NCBI RefSeq assembly: GCF_039697315.1
Contig: NZ_CP155619.1
Span: 744,001-808,000 of the forward strand
Direction of reading: 5' to 3'
DNA: 64,000 nucleotides
Source: Pseudomonas abietaniphila
GTDB taxonomy: Bacteria; Pseudomonadota; Gammaproteobacteria; Pseudomonadales; Pseudomonadaceae
Program-made: the position numbers and the translations under genes
The notes under the pieces: model-generated
Seen by the model: only the letters and a program-made list of their open reading frames with translations
Told to the model about the DNA's origin: nothing
Databases searched by the model: none
Shown: piece by piece, positions 43,130-52,507 of the stretch
Layout: the number at the start of each line of letters is the position of its first letter
Position numbering within the stretch: the stretch's first letter is position 1

Positions 43130-44068
43130 ATGGACACCTTTCAGACCATGCGTTTTTTCATCGCCGTTGCTCAAAGCGGCAGCTTTACCGCAGCGGCCGC
43201 CCTGCACAACACGACCACCACCAACGTGTCCAAGGCCGTCTCGAGTCTCGAGGCCAGACTGCAGACGCGCTTGATCAATCGCACCACACGTCGCCTGGCG
43301 TTGACCGAAGCTGGCGCGCGTTATCTGCAGCGTTGCGAAAAGATCCTCGACGAAGTGCGCAACGCTGACGAGGAAGCCGCCACCGCACACGTCAAGCCCT
43401 CAGGCCGACTGAAGATCCACGCCATGTCGGCCATCGGCAACCATTACGTCATCGGTGCGATTGCCCGATACAGAGAGATTCATCCAACGGTCAGGTTCGA
43501 CCTTAACCTGACTAACCGCGTACCCGACCTGATCGAGGAAGGCTATGACATGTCCATCGTGCTGGCGCGGGACCTGCCCGACTCGGGGTTCGTCGCGCAA
43601 CGGCTGGGCATCACCTACAGCATCCTTTGCGCGTCACCGGCCTACGTGGGCAAACGCGGCATTCCACAATCGCCCAGCGACCTGCACGACCATGATTGCC
43701 TGCGGATCGTGAACACGGTCATGCCGGCGCAAAGCTGGACATTCGATGGACCTGAAGGGGTGGAAACGGTCAACGTGCCCACCTCGCCGCTCCACCTCAA
43801 TACAGCGGATGGCATGACGGTCGCGATAAAGAACGGAATGGGTATCGGGATACAGCCGATTGCGTCAGCGGTCGAGGGACTTGGCGCGGGGACATTGGTG
43901 CGCGTGTTGCCGGATTACCATCTGGAGGAGTTGAATCTGTTTGCGATCTATCCGTCGAGAAAGTTCGTGGACGCAAAGATAAAGACCTGGGTGGAATTTC
44001 TTAAAAGTGCCATTCCGGATTTGCTGGCGTCGGATGAGAAAGTCGCGGGTTCGGCAAGAAAAACGTGA
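43130..44068 (+). CDS. LysR-family transcriptional regulator
   Basis: 312 residues from the ATG at 43130 with AAGG about 9 bases upstream; a longer frame from 43079 runs back without a ribosome site. HTH GSFTAAAALHNTTTTNVSKA (about 17-36), with INRTTRRLALTEAGARYL after the wing. This is the large subgroup often linked to efflux or oxidoreductase genes. It may respond to the same signals as the efflux operon upstream, but the probable terminator between them argues for separate transcription. Target unknown. Confidence 0.9.
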   Translation: MDTFQTMRFFIAVAQSGSFTAAAALHNTTTTNVSKAVSSLEARLQTRLINRTTRRLALTEAGARYLQRCEKILDEVRNADEEAATAHVKPSGRLKIHAMSAIGNHYVIGAIARYREIHPTVRFDLNLTNRVPDLIEEGYDMSIVLARDLPDSGFVAQRLGITYSILCASPAYVGKRGIPQSPSDLHDHDCLRIVNTVMPAQSWTFDGPEGVETVNVPTSPLHLNTADGMTVAIKNGMGIGIQPIASAVEGLGAGTLVRVLPDYHLEELNLFAIYPSRKFVDAKIKTWVEFLKSAIPDLLASDEKVAGSARKT

Positions 44069-44132
44069 TGATCACGGCGTCGGTCAGTCAGCGGCAGTAT
44101 GGAGTGTCGACCCTCCATTGCCCGCACGAGCA

Positions 44133-44405
44133 TCAGCCGTTGGTGCAGGCGATACCGACGCCCAGGTATTCAATGACATGCTGCTGACCGTGGGAATCCT
44201 GATAGGTCATCTGCACCGGCGTTGCACCGCACTTGTCGGAAACATCGGTCACCGAGATCACTTTCTGGATGTCTAGACGCGTCGAGTAAGCGTAGGTTTC
44301 GACCGGCGATTTATTGGCCGTTTCAGCGGATTGACGGTCGTCTGCAAACGCAGGCGCCAACACACTGCTCATGACCATACCTATCGCAATTTTTGCAAAG
44401 TTCAT
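44133..44405 (-). CDS. DUF2790 family secreted protein
   Basis: 90 residues. Start ATG at 44405 has AAGGTGA directly upstream, better than the 121-residue frame. A signal peptide (MNFAKIAIGMVMSSVLAPAF, cleavage after FA) precedes a small domain with YAYSTRLDIQKVISVTD and the C-terminal MTYQDSHGQQHVIEYLGVG. Two cysteines (CGATP and ACTNG) could form a disulfide. DUF2790 proteins are abundant in Pseudomonas, periplasmic and of unknown function; several are metal- or stress-responsive. Confidence 0.88.
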   Translation of the reverse strand: MNFAKIAIGMVMSSVLAPAFADDRQSAETANKSPVETYAYSTRLDIQKVISVTDVSDKCGATPVQMTYQDSHGQQHVIEYLGVGIACTNG

Positions 44406-44650
44406 TTCATTCACCTTATCGTCGAGGAAGTAACACAGCGCGTTCCAGGTTCCCGTGTGAGCCACTGGCTTGTTTCTTTTGCTCTGCGGTTGGAACAAAT
44501 GCTAAGTGTTAAGCCGGGTCCCAAATAGCCATCGACGGGACAAAGACTGTGGACGAATCCGGCACAAATGAAGGCTTGAAATTGAGCGCCTGGCCGCTGG
44601 AATCTGGCGCATAATGCCCCGGCCATTTTCCACGCAGAGGAAGGCTGACG

Positions 44651-45421
44651 ATGACAGTTGTTCACAAAGCAGCTCAGGTGGGGTTTTCAACGCAGGCGGG
44701 CACGTACACGCAAGGCCGACCGGATTACCCGAATGAAATCAGCACGTGGTTACGCGACACCCTCGGCATCACGCCCACGTCTACGGTCATTGATCTGGGC
44801 GCCGGAACCGGCAAGTTCACGCGGTTGATCAAACCGCTGTCCGAACACCTGATCGCTATCGAGCCGGTCGACGCCATGCGGCAGGAATTTTCCACGCACT
44901 TGGCCGACACGAGGATCTTGCAAGGCACAGCGCAGTCCATGCCGCTGGTGGACGGCGAAGCCGATGTCCTAGTGTGCGCTCAAGCCTTTCACTGGTTCGC
45001 CCACGAGGCGGCGCTTTCGGAAATACACCGGGTACTCAAACCCGGCGGTCGTCTGGGGCTGATCTGGAACGTGCGAGACGAATCAGTGGACTGGGTCGCG
45101 GAAATCACCCGCATCATCACCCCCTACGAAGGCGATACCCCGCGCTTTCACACCGGCGACTGGCGACGCCCGTTCAACGGGGCATTATTTTCCCAGCCCG
45201 AGATGACCTGCTTCCCCTATACCCATACGGGCAGCGCCGAGACCGTGATCATGAACCGGTTTCTGTCGGTGAGCTTCATCGCCGCCCTGCCCGCCGCCGA
45301 CAAAGCCATCGTCACCGAACAATTGCGCGAGCTGATCAGCACGCATCCTGCACTGCGCGGGCAAGAGACCATCGCCTTTCCCTACCAGACACAGGCCTAC
45401 CTGTGCCGTCGGCTCGACTGA
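44651..45421 (+). CDS. Class I SAM-dependent methyltransferase
   Basis: 256 residues. SAM-binding motif I VIDLGAGTGKFTR near residue 48, acidic motif II at IAIEPVD, motif III AQAFHWF, and LKPGGRLGLIWN as the post-III strand, as in Methyltransf_11 and UbiE-like proteins. Cytosolic. A GGAAGG lies before the ATG. The gene ends 15 bases before a small cupin gene, so they are probably one transcript. Substrate unknown. Confidence 0.9.
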   Translation: MTVVHKAAQVGFSTQAGTYTQGRPDYPNEISTWLRDTLGITPTSTVIDLGAGTGKFTRLIKPLSEHLIAIEPVDAMRQEFSTHLADTRILQGTAQSMPLVDGEADVLVCAQAFHWFAHEAALSEIHRVLKPGGRLGLIWNVRDESVDWVAEITRIITPYEGDTPRFHTGDWRRPFNGALFSQPEMTCFPYTHTGSAETVIMNRFLSVSFIAALPAADKAIVTEQLRELISTHPALRGQETIAFPYQTQAYLCRRLD

Positions 45422-45436
45422 AGAGAAGGTAAAACC

Positions 45437-45748
45437 GTGAAGATCATCCGCAGTAAATCCTTCACCGGCGAGCGCGCCTGGGCGGCGCTCGACATCGCCA
45501 ACATGAACGGCATCACCACCCGGCTGCACTGGACCGACCAACCCTACAAATGGCACGTGAACGACGGCCAGGAAGTCTTTGCGGTGCTGGACGGCCGCGT
45601 GGAAATGCACTTCAGGGACAACGGTGTCGAACAGTCGACGATCCTTGAAACCGGGGATGTCTTTTATGCGTCGGTCGGCACTGCGCACGTCGCTCACCCG
45701 CTGGGCGTAGCGCGCATTCTGGTGGTGGAAAGCGAAGGCAGCGTCTAA
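45437..45748 (+). CDS. Small cupin-domain protein
   Basis: 103 residues starting with GTG (45437) after GAGAAGGT. One cupin barrel: TDQPYKWHVNDGQEVFAVLD gives one His and one Glu of the metal site, and TGDVFYASVGTAHVAHPLG supplies the second His. Such single cupins bind metals or small polar ligands, often as sensors or isomerases. It follows the methyltransferase by 15 bases. Function not predictable. Confidence 0.83.
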   Translation: MKIIRSKSFTGERAWAALDIANMNGITTRLHWTDQPYKWHVNDGQEVFAVLDGRVEMHFRDNGVEQSTILETGDVFYASVGTAHVAHPLGVARILVVESEGSV

Positions 45749-45781
45749 GCCGACCAAGACAGGCTGCATCGCCGGACCGTG

Positions 45782-47104
45782 TTACCCCTCGGTCTTGCGC
45801 GATGCAGTGTCCGCTTGCGCCGTCTGCAGAAACCCGCGTGCCAGTTGCTGGTACAGCTCCGGCCCCATGCGCGAACTCACGGCCTTGGCAATCAAGGCAA
45901 CGGCCATGAGGCTGATCACCATGCCGTGACTGTCGATCATCTCCATCACGATGATGGCTGAGGTGATAGGCGACTGGGTGACCGCCGCCAGAAAGCCGAC
46001 CATGCACAAGGCAATGGTCGGTTGAAGCGCAAGATGAAACAGCTCGGCGGCGTTGCTGCCGACGGCGGCGCCCACCGCCAGCGAAGGGGCGAAGATACCC
46101 CCGGGAATGCCTGAAAAATACGTCACCACCGTCGCCAGGAAGCGTGTGATGGGCGCATGCCACGGCAGGCCGACTTCAGAGGCGATCACTTGCGAGGTGA
46201 TCCCGTAACCACTGCCGAACGACATCCCGCCGCTGACCCAGCCCAGTACCGCGACGATCAGCCCGCACGCGCCGGCGAACCACACCGGATGCAGACGGCG
46301 CCATTCCCAGACGATGAACTGGCGGTGCCGTTGAGGCCACAACAGCATCCGGCTGAACAGCCCGCCCAGCAGCCCGCAACCGATGCCGATCGCCAAGGCG
46401 GGGACCACGATGTCGATGCCAATGTCCTGAACGCCGAAGTGGCCGAAATAGTTGTAATTGCCCTGCAGGGCGATCGCCACCATGCCGGACAGAATGATGG
46501 TGCTGAGCAGCACGCCGCTGGTGCGGGTTTCCAGCTTGCGCCCCAGCTCCTCCACCGCAAAGGCGATGCCCGCCAGCGGCGTGTTGAAAGCGGCAGCAAT
46601 GCCGGCGGCGCCACCGGCGAGGATAAGGTCCTCGGCCCGGACGATTCGCGCGTTCGGCAAAAACCGGTGGAAGACATGCATGATCGAAGCTGCCACCTGA
46701 ACCGATGGCCCTTCTCGTCCTGCGGAAAAACCGCCAGTCAGCGCCAGCGTCCCCAAGCTTATTTTGGCGAAGGCAATGCGCAGTGAGACCAGCGTGTTGA
46801 CCGGTTTCCCCTGATGAACAAGACGCGTCGCCGCGATCACCTGCGGGATCCCGCTGCCCTGCGCGCCGATGAAGAAACGGGTGGTGAGCCACACCACCAG
46901 CATCCCGATCAACGGCGTGTAGATGAACGGCAGCCAGGGCCTCTCGCTGGTTTGTTGGGCGAATTGAGCTAGCGCCAGGTCGGCAAGCCGGGCAAACATT
47001 ACGACGAGCAGCCCGGCCAGCGTGGCGGCTACCCAAAGCGTGACGCGGGTGCGCCAGCGCATGGAGGCAAAACGACGGCGTAGCAGCGTTATAGGCTTGA
47101 TCAC
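45782..47104 (-). CDS. ClC-family voltage-gated chloride channel or H+/Cl- antiporter
   Basis: 440 residues with about 11 membrane helices. The three selectivity motifs are present: GSGIPQV, GREGPSVQVAA (with the gating Glu; Arg replaces the usual Lys) and GIPGGIFAPSLAVGAAVG. Inner-membrane anion transport. The start is a GTG (47104). Whether it is a channel or an exchanger depends on the proton glutamate, whose identity I did not resolve. It stands alone between a convergent cupin and the parA gene. Confidence 0.92.
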   Translation of the reverse strand: MIKPITLLRRRFASMRWRTRVTLWVAATLAGLLVVMFARLADLALAQFAQQTSERPWLPFIYTPLIGMLVVWLTTRFFIGAQGSGIPQVIAATRLVHQGKPVNTLVSLRIAFAKISLGTLALTGGFSAGREGPSVQVAASIMHVFHRFLPNARIVRAEDLILAGGAAGIAAAFNTPLAGIAFAVEELGRKLETRTSGVLLSTIILSGMVAIALQGNYNYFGHFGVQDIGIDIVVPALAIGIGCGLLGGLFSRMLLWPQRHRQFIVWEWRRLHPVWFAGACGLIVAVLGWVSGGMSFGSGYGITSQVIASEVGLPWHAPITRFLATVVTYFSGIPGGIFAPSLAVGAAVGSNAAELFHLALQPTIALCMVGFLAAVTQSPITSAIIVMEMIDSHGMVISLMAVALIAKAVSSRMGPELYQQLARGFLQTAQADTASRKTEG

Positions 47105-47194
47105 CCGAGGCAGGTCCCGTTGAAGTTCGACACGAAGATGCTGGCAGACTAACCAAAGAACCGGTGAGCGCCAAATGACTTCGAGTGCCGAGGG

Positions 47195-47968
47195 TCAGGC
47201 CGCCCGCTCCAGTTCCGTCAACAACGACACGAACTGCAACGTCAATTTGTGCCGTGCGTCGAGATGAATCAGCGGCACCGACGCCTCGTGGGACTCGCGC
47301 ATCTTCACTGAACTGTTCAGGTAGGTCGACAGCACCGGCAGGCCTTCGGCGATCAATTCGTCGATCAGGTTCTGATGCAGGCTCGCGCGGCTGACAAACT
47401 GATTGACCACAATGCCTTCCACGGTCAGTGATTCATTGTGATCGGCCTGCAACTCGGCGACTTGCGCAATGACGCTGTACAGCGCCTGGCGGGAAAAGCT
47501 GTCGCAATCGAACGGAATCAGCACCCGTTCGGCGGCAATCAATGCGCTGTAGGAATAGAAATTCAGCGCGGGCGGCGTGTCGATGTAGATCCGCTCGAAA
47601 TCCTCAGAAAGCTCGACCAGCAAACGACGCAGCTTGTTGATCTTGAATTTGGATTCAAGCTTGGGCTGCAGATCGGAGAGCTCCGCGCTGGCGGCGATCA
47701 GGAACAGATTGTCGTAGCGTGTCTCGCTGATCTCGGCCCGGTTCTTCTTGCCCGAAGAGGACGACGACAGGGTCTGCTTGAAAAAATCGGCGATGCCGAC
47801 GGGCATGTCATCGCCCGTGAGACCGGTCAGGTAATGGGTGGAGTTGGCTTGTGCATCGAGGTCGATCAACAGCGTCCGATACCCTTCGGCCGCGCTAACG
47901 GCGGCCAGATTACAGGCGATGCTGGATTTGCCCACCCCTCCCTTTTGATTGAATACTGCGCGACGCAT
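47195..47968 (-). CDS. ParA-family (MinD/ParA-like) ATPase
   Basis: 257 residues. The deviant Walker A KGGVGKSS at 9-16 with the signature Lys10-like position, DLDAQANSTHYL as Walker A', and YIDTPPAL as Walker B. A serine stretch followed by KK (SLSSSSSGKKN) near residue 70 is unusual. No parB or parS-like gene is adjacent, so it is not the chromosome partition operon; such orphans position protein or flagellar or chemosensory complexes. Alone between two other minus-strand genes. Confidence 0.88.
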   Translation of the reverse strand: MRRAVFNQKGGVGKSSIACNLAAVSAAEGYRTLLIDLDAQANSTHYLTGLTGDDMPVGIADFFKQTLSSSSSGKKNRAEISETRYDNLFLIAASAELSDLQPKLESKFKINKLRRLLVELSEDFERIYIDTPPALNFYSYSALIAAERVLIPFDCDSFSRQALYSVIAQVAELQADHNESLTVEGIVVNQFVSRASLHQNLIDELIAEGLPVLSTYLNSSVKMRESHEASVPLIHLDARHKLTLQFVSLLTELERAA

Positions 47969-48081
47969 GAGACAGATGACCCGTGAAAAAAGTCATCGAT
48001 CATACCAGCGAATGTTTTCGTTTGATGTGGCAGGTCACAGACAGTTACGTGACAGTTAAATGACAAAAGCCCGCACAGGTC

Positions 48082-48408
48082 TCAAACGCAGTCTTTCGCC
48101 GCCCGCCCAAAACCGGAGTTAATCAGACTGCGTTCATACACAAACACCTTACCGCCGTTCGATGCCTTGTAGGCTTCGATTACGTTGTCGGCGGCGACGG
48201 AACTGGAGACGACAATCCGGTAATGCCGCTGAGTCTGGGACAGGTTCGGACTCAGCGCATTGTCCTGCAGTTTCGGCATCACGCAGGCGGTGAACTGCTC
48301 GGGGGATTTCTGGGTGACCAGGGTCAGCGTCGGCTCATTGGGCGCGGACGCACAGCCCGCCAACAGCGAGCCGGACATCAAGACGGCGGAAAAAAACAAA
48401 CGACGCAT
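48082..48408 (-). CDS. Small lipoprotein of unknown function
   Basis: 108 residues with a lipoprotein signal peptide: MRRLFFSAVLMSGSLLAGCA, lipobox LAGC with Cys19. The mature part is one small alpha/beta domain with two further cysteines (FTACVMP and AKDCV) that may pair. No family name recognised beyond lipoprotein. Asn follows a few residues after Cys and no Asp+2 is present, so outer-membrane sorting is expected. Confidence 0.75.
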   Translation of the reverse strand: MRRLFFSAVLMSGSLLAGCASAPNEPTLTLVTQKSPEQFTACVMPKLQDNALSPNLSQTQRHYRIVVSSSVAADNVIEAYKASNGGKVFVYERSLINSGFGRAAKDCV

Positions 48409-48549
48409 CGGCGATCTCCTGTAAAAAATGCTGCCGCGCTGGCAGGCTCTTCAATACAGGCCATTGTCCAGTTCCGGGCCCAGAACTGAACTTGAAAGAC
48501 GTGATGCTGACTATCGACGCCGACGATGGATAGCGATGCGTCCAGGCGT

Positions 48550-48852
48550 TCAGCGCAAGGACGAGCTCGACCGGCGAACGATCTTGATCGAGTGTTTGAC
48601 GTCAGGCTTGCGGGTCACGCTGATTGCCCGTTTGGTCACGGTATCGATCGTGATGTTCCAGAAGCCGCTGCTTGGCACCACGATTTTCGCCGGAAACGTA
48701 TCAAACGCGCCGCCATGATAGGTATGACGTCCACCGTTCTTGAAACTGCGAAAATTGGCGTCGCTCATCAGACGAATGTTGCAGGTGCCAGAGGCCTGGA
48801 TCACCACAATGTCGTCTTCGTTGAGGTGTTCGCGCTGGTGAATGAATTTCAC
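48550..48852 (-). CDS. DUF1883 domain protein
   Basis: 100 residues. Opens MKFIHQREHLNEDDIVVIQA, followed by a beta-rich core with NIRLMSDANFRSFKNG, an HGGAFDTFPAKIVVPSSG turn, and WNITIDTV. It resembles DUF1883, sometimes found as the N-terminal partner of TIR domains, but here it stands alone with a basic tail (KHSIKIVRRSSSSLR). Cytosolic. Function unknown. Confidence 0.78.
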   Translation of the reverse strand: MKFIHQREHLNEDDIVVIQASGTCNIRLMSDANFRSFKNGGRHTYHGGAFDTFPAKIVVPSSGFWNITIDTVTKRAISVTRKPDVKHSIKIVRRSSSSLR

Positions 48853-49001
48853 GGGGGTTCCACTGAGAGGGTTGGCAAGGCGGCAAGAATATCACGGCGC
48901 AGGCGTCCCCCGCTGACCGCACCTGAACCCGTGCGATCACTCGCAACGCACAGTCCACGCCACAAGCCGCGCCACAATCGGGCGGACGAGCACGAAAAAC
49001 C

Positions 49002-50891
49002 TCAGCGTTTCGGTTTGTAGTCACGCGGATCGATGCCCCATTTGCGCAGCCGTGACGCGAGGGTCGTCGGCTTGACCCCCAGTAATTGCGCCGCACCGCC
49101 ATCGCCGGAGACCTTGCCCGCCGTGCGTTTGAGCATCGCCACCGCGTTCGCCCTTAACTTCAACTGCAGGATCTCGTCGGGCACGGGTTCGCCGGTGTCC
49201 GGGGACTGCAAGGCCACGGGCGCTTGAACCCGTGCCCCGGCCACCACCAGGTCGTCGAACCGCAGGCGCCCGTCCTGCGACACGATCATCTGCCGTTCGA
49301 TCACGTTTTCCAGTTCTCGAATGTTACCGGGCCACGCGTAGCGTTTGAGCAGTTCGACCTGGGCCAGCGGCAAGCGTACCCCGGTCTTGTTGAACGCCTT
49401 CGACGCGCGCCGCAGGAAGTGGCTGGCGAGCAGAGGGATATCCTCTATGCGTTCACGAAGCGGTACCGAACGCACCGGGAACACGTTCAAGCGAAAATAC
49501 AGATCCTCACGGAAACCTCCCTCCCCGATCATCGCGCGCAAATCACGATTGGTCGCGGCGATGACCCGCACGTCCACCACGCGGGTCACGTTATCGCCGA
49601 CGCGTTCGAACTGCTGATCCTGAAGCACCCTCAGCAATTTGCTTTGCAGCTCCAGCGGGATCTCGCCGACTTCATCAAGAAACAGCGTGCCGCCGTCGGC
49701 AAGCTCGAAGCGCCCCATCCTGGCGTTGACAGCGCCGGTGAACGCGCCTTTGACGTGACCAAAAAACTCGCTCTCGAACAGGTCCCTCGGGATGGCCGCG
49801 CAGTTGACGCGAATCAGCGGCCGATCACAGCGACGGCTGCTGGCATGGATGGCCCGCGCGATCAGCTCTTTGCCGGTGCCTGATTCGCCGTTGATCAGCA
49901 CGTTCGCATCGGTCGGTGCCACCAGCTCGATCTGGCGAATCAGGTGCAGCACCGCCGGGCTCTCGCCGACGATTTCATGGTGATTACGTTCGGCCTTGAT
50001 CTCTTCCTGCAGGTACTGGTTTTCCACCTCCAGACGCTGTTTGAGCTGCTCGACTTCGTTCAACGCCTCACGCAGTCGCTGCTCGGCGCGCTGGCGCTCG
50101 CGAATGTCGCGGAACAACACCACGGCGCCCACCAGTCGCCCCATCTCGAAGATCGGCGTGCTGGTGTACTCCACCGCGATGGCGTCGCCGTTCTTGTGCC
50201 AGAACACCTCGTTGTCGACGCGATGCACCTGACCGTCGCTGAACGAGGCGTGAATAGGGCACTGCATCACGGGAAAGCGCGTGCCGTCGCGGTGGCTGTG
50301 GTGGAACAACTGGTGCGCATCGTGGCCGACCATGTCGGCGGCGCTCCAGCCGAGAATGCGCTCGGCCGCCGGATTGATGAACGTGGTCTGGCCTTTCGCA
50401 TCGAGCCCGTAGATGCCCTCGCCGACTGCGCCGAGGATCATCCGGTTTTGTCGTTCGATGCGCTCGAAGACCTGCGAAATCCGCTCCCACCCGACGTGTC
50501 CGAGACGATGCTGACGGCGCGCTTCGGAGCGGTTGCGCCGCGTCTCGAGCAGATCCCGCTGCTGCACCATGAACAGAATGCGCCTGCCATCGGCCAGCGC
50601 GCTGGCGCTCACCTCCACGGCGTGCTGGCGCCGGTTCAAGTCAACCAGCACCAGATCGTCCGACCACGCCTGGCCCTGGGTCAGCACCTCGTCACTGAAA
50701 CTGACCCACAGCGACAGCCCTTCGCCGAGGAAGTGGCTGAAGCGAACCGCCACGTCATCGTGCCCCGCACAGCCCAGAATCGCCAAGGCGGCACGGTTCG
50801 CTTGCAGCAGCGCATCAGCCTGGGGATCGACCACCAGCATCGCCTGGGAGGCACGATCAATTGCTTCATCGTCGAAACCGGTGGTGGTCAT
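49002..50891 (-). CDS. cynF: Sigma54-dependent activator of cyanate utilisation (CynF-like)
   Basis: 629 residues. PAS-type sensors at about 15-120 and 165-290 ([20 protein letters not shown]), a linker coiled coil, then the AAA+ domain with GESGTGKE, the sigma54-contact loop GAFTGA and [11 protein letters not shown], and a C-terminal Fis-type HTH ([20 protein letters not shown]). Start ATG 50891 with GGAA upstream; a 25-residue-longer frame is possible. Divergent from cynS, whose promoter is of sigma54 type. Known CynF proteins of pseudomonads are of this class. Effector probably cyanate or a nitrogen signal. Confidence 0.87.
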   Translation of the reverse strand: MTTTGFDDEAIDRASQAMLVVDPQADALLQANRAALAILGCAGHDDVAVRFSHFLGEGLSLWVSFSDEVLTQGQAWSDDLVLVDLNRRQHAVEVSASALADGRRILFMVQQRDLLETRRNRSEARRQHRLGHVGWERISQVFERIERQNRMILGAVGEGIYGLDAKGQTTFINPAAERILGWSAADMVGHDAHQLFHHSHRDGTRFPVMQCPIHASFSDGQVHRVDNEVFWHKNGDAIAVEYTSTPIFEMGRLVGAVVLFRDIRERQRAEQRLREALNEVEQLKQRLEVENQYLQEEIKAERNHHEIVGESPAVLHLIRQIELVAPTDANVLINGESGTGKELIARAIHASSRRCDRPLIRVNCAAIPRDLFESEFFGHVKGAFTGAVNARMGRFELADGGTLFLDEVGEIPLELQSKLLRVLQDQQFERVGDNVTRVVDVRVIAATNRDLRAMIGEGGFREDLYFRLNVFPVRSVPLRERIEDIPLLASHFLRRASKAFNKTGVRLPLAQVELLKRYAWPGNIRELENVIERQMIVSQDGRLRFDDLVVAGARVQAPVALQSPDTGEPVPDEILQLKLRANAVAMLKRTAGKVSGDGGAAQLLGVKPTTLASRLRKWGIDPRDYKPKR

Positions 50892-50964
50892 GTCGTCATT
50901 TCCATGGGGTAAGGCCTCGGACAGGCCCGACTGGAAAATATGAACTTTCGTTATTCTTTTCACC

Positions 50965-50987
50965 ATATTTCGTGAATAACGAAATAT
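50965..50987. promoter_or_regulatory. Perfect 9-bp inverted repeat, candidate CynF upstream activating site
   Basis: ATATTTCGT (50965-50973) and ACGAAATAT (50979-50987) are exact reverse complements around GAATA. A further TTTCGTTATTC at 50947-50957 repeats half of the site. It lies about 75 bases upstream of the -24 element, the usual place for an activator of sigma54. Confidence 0.65.
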
Positions 50988-51058
50988 CGTAAGTCCGGAT
51001 GCGGTTTATAAAAATTAGAAAACCATTAACTTTCAATAGGTTATTGATTTATGCGGTG

Positions 51059-51075
51059 CTGGCACGACTCTCGCT
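51059..51075 (+). promoter_or_regulatory. Sigma54 (-24/-12) promoter for cynS
   Basis: CTGGCACGACTCTCGCT fits YTGGCACG-N4-TTGCW with one mismatch (TCGC for TTGC). GG (51061-51062) and GC (51073-51074) are separated by exactly 10 bases, as required. The cynS ATG is 56 bases downstream. Confidence 0.72.
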
Positions 51076-51130
51076 ATCGCTATAGAGAAACGTACATACG
51101 ATCACTCCCCTGACGAGAGAAGCACCGACG

Positions 51131-51583
51131 ATGAACAAAGCCGAAATGCACCACACCCTCATGGCCGCCAAGGCCCGCCTGAACCTGAGCTGGGACAGCC
51201 TCGCCGACGCTGCGGAGAAAGCGCCGGTCTGGGTCGCCTCAGTGTGCTATGGCATGAACAGCGCGCCAGCGGATGTGGCGGCACGCATCTGCAAAACGCT
51301 GGGTCTGGTCGGCGAACAAGGGGAAGAAGTGGCTGCCGCCATGACCGTATTCCCGACCAAGGCATGGGATCAGGCCATCCCGCAGGACCCGCTGATCTAC
51401 CGCTTGTACGAACTGGTTGGCGTGTACGGGCCGACCCTCAAGGACGTGATCCAGGAAAAGTTCGGCGACGGCATCATGAGCGCCATCGACTTCTCCATGC
51501 ACGTCGACAAGATCGAAGACCCCAAGGGCGACCGCGTGCTGGTAACCCTGAACGGCAAATTCCTGCCGTATCGATCCTGGTAA
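51131..51583 (+). CDS. cynS: Cyanate hydratase (cyanase)
   Basis: 150 residues against 156 in E. coli. The enzyme converts cyanate and bicarbonate to ammonia and CO2 through carbamate; it works as a decamer in the cytosol. Catalytic residues are all present: R91, E94 (LIYRLYELVGVYGPTL) and S117 (FGDGIMSAIDF). An N-terminal HTH-like fold precedes the catalytic domain. It is driven by the sigma54 promoter upstream and followed after 57 bases by an FNT-type channel gene. No cynT carbonic anhydrase is adjacent. Confidence 0.96.
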   Translation: MNKAEMHHTLMAAKARLNLSWDSLADAAEKAPVWVASVCYGMNSAPADVAARICKTLGLVGEQGEEVAAAMTVFPTKAWDQAIPQDPLIYRLYELVGVYGPTLKDVIQEKFGDGIMSAIDFSMHVDKIEDPKGDRVLVTLNGKFLPYRSW

Positions 51584-51640
51584 TCGCTACGCCGCCTTCA
51601 CTCATCCCGTCGCCCTTAACGCTCGCCCCGAGGTCACCCC

Positions 51641-52507
51641 ATGTCCTATCTGCTTCCGTTTGAATTTGTCACCAAGATGGTCGATGCCGGCGAGTCCAAG
51701 ATTCACATGTCGACCCGGGATACGCTGATCCGCGCCTACATGGCGGGTGCGATCCTCGCCCTCGCCGCCGTGTTCGCGGTCACCATCGCGGTGCAGACCG
51801 GCTCGGCGCTGCTGGGCGCCGTGCTGTTTCCGGTGGGGTTCTCGATGCTCTATCTGATGGGCTTCGACCTGCTCACGGGTGTGTTCGTGCTGACGCCGCT
51901 GGCGCTGCTGGACAAGCGCCCCGGCGTCACGCCGAGCCGGGTCCTGCAAAACTGGGGGCTGGTCTTCGCCGGTAACTTTGCCGGCGCGCTGACCGTTGCG
52001 TTCATGATGGCGTTCATCTTCACCTACGGCTTCAACGCAGCACCGGGCGCCGTGGGCGAAAAGATTGCCAGCATCGGCGAAGCGCGCACGCTGGGTTACG
52101 CGCATTACGGTGTCGGCGGCTGGATCACGATCTTCCTGCGCGGCATGCTGTGCAACTGGATGGTCTCGATGGGAGTGGTCGGCGCGATGATCTCGACGTC
52201 GGTGAGCGGCAAGGTGATCGCGATGTGGATGCCGATCATGCTGTTCTTCTTCATGGGCTTCGAGCACTCGGTGGTGAACATGTTCCTGTTCCCCTCCGCG
52301 ATGATCATGGGCGGGAATTTCTCGGTGATGGATTACATGGTCTGGAATGAAATCCCGACGGTGCTGGGCAATCTGGTCGGCGGACTGGCGTTCACCGGCC
52401 TCACGCTTTACAGCACTCACATCCGCACGGCCGCAAAACGCCATTTTCCCGAACATCAACCGCCCCGCCCTCGCGTCGTGAGCGCTACTGCAGCGTCGGA
52501 CCGCTGA
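51641..52507 (+). CDS. Formate/nitrite transporter (FNT) family channel
   Basis: 288 residues with six helices and the FNT loops GFDLLTGVFVL and WMVSMGVVGAM followed by FEHSVVNMF, which carries the central His. These pentameric inner-membrane channels pass small monovalent anions or their acids (formate, nitrite, hydrosulfide). Located in the cyn locus, it may bring in cyanate, or bicarbonate or nitrite. GAGG precedes the ATG. The last 23 bases overlap the convergent LysR gene. Confidence 0.9.
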   Translation: MSYLLPFEFVTKMVDAGESKIHMSTRDTLIRAYMAGAILALAAVFAVTIAVQTGSALLGAVLFPVGFSMLYLMGFDLLTGVFVLTPLALLDKRPGVTPSRVLQNWGLVFAGNFAGALTVAFMMAFIFTYGFNAAPGAVGEKIASIGEARTLGYAHYGVGGWITIFLRGMLCNWMVSMGVVGAMISTSVSGKVIAMWMPIMLFFFMGFEHSVVNMFLFPSAMIMGGNFSVMDYMVWNEIPTVLGNLVGGLAFTGLTLYSTHIRTAAKRHFPEHQPPRPRVVSATAASDR

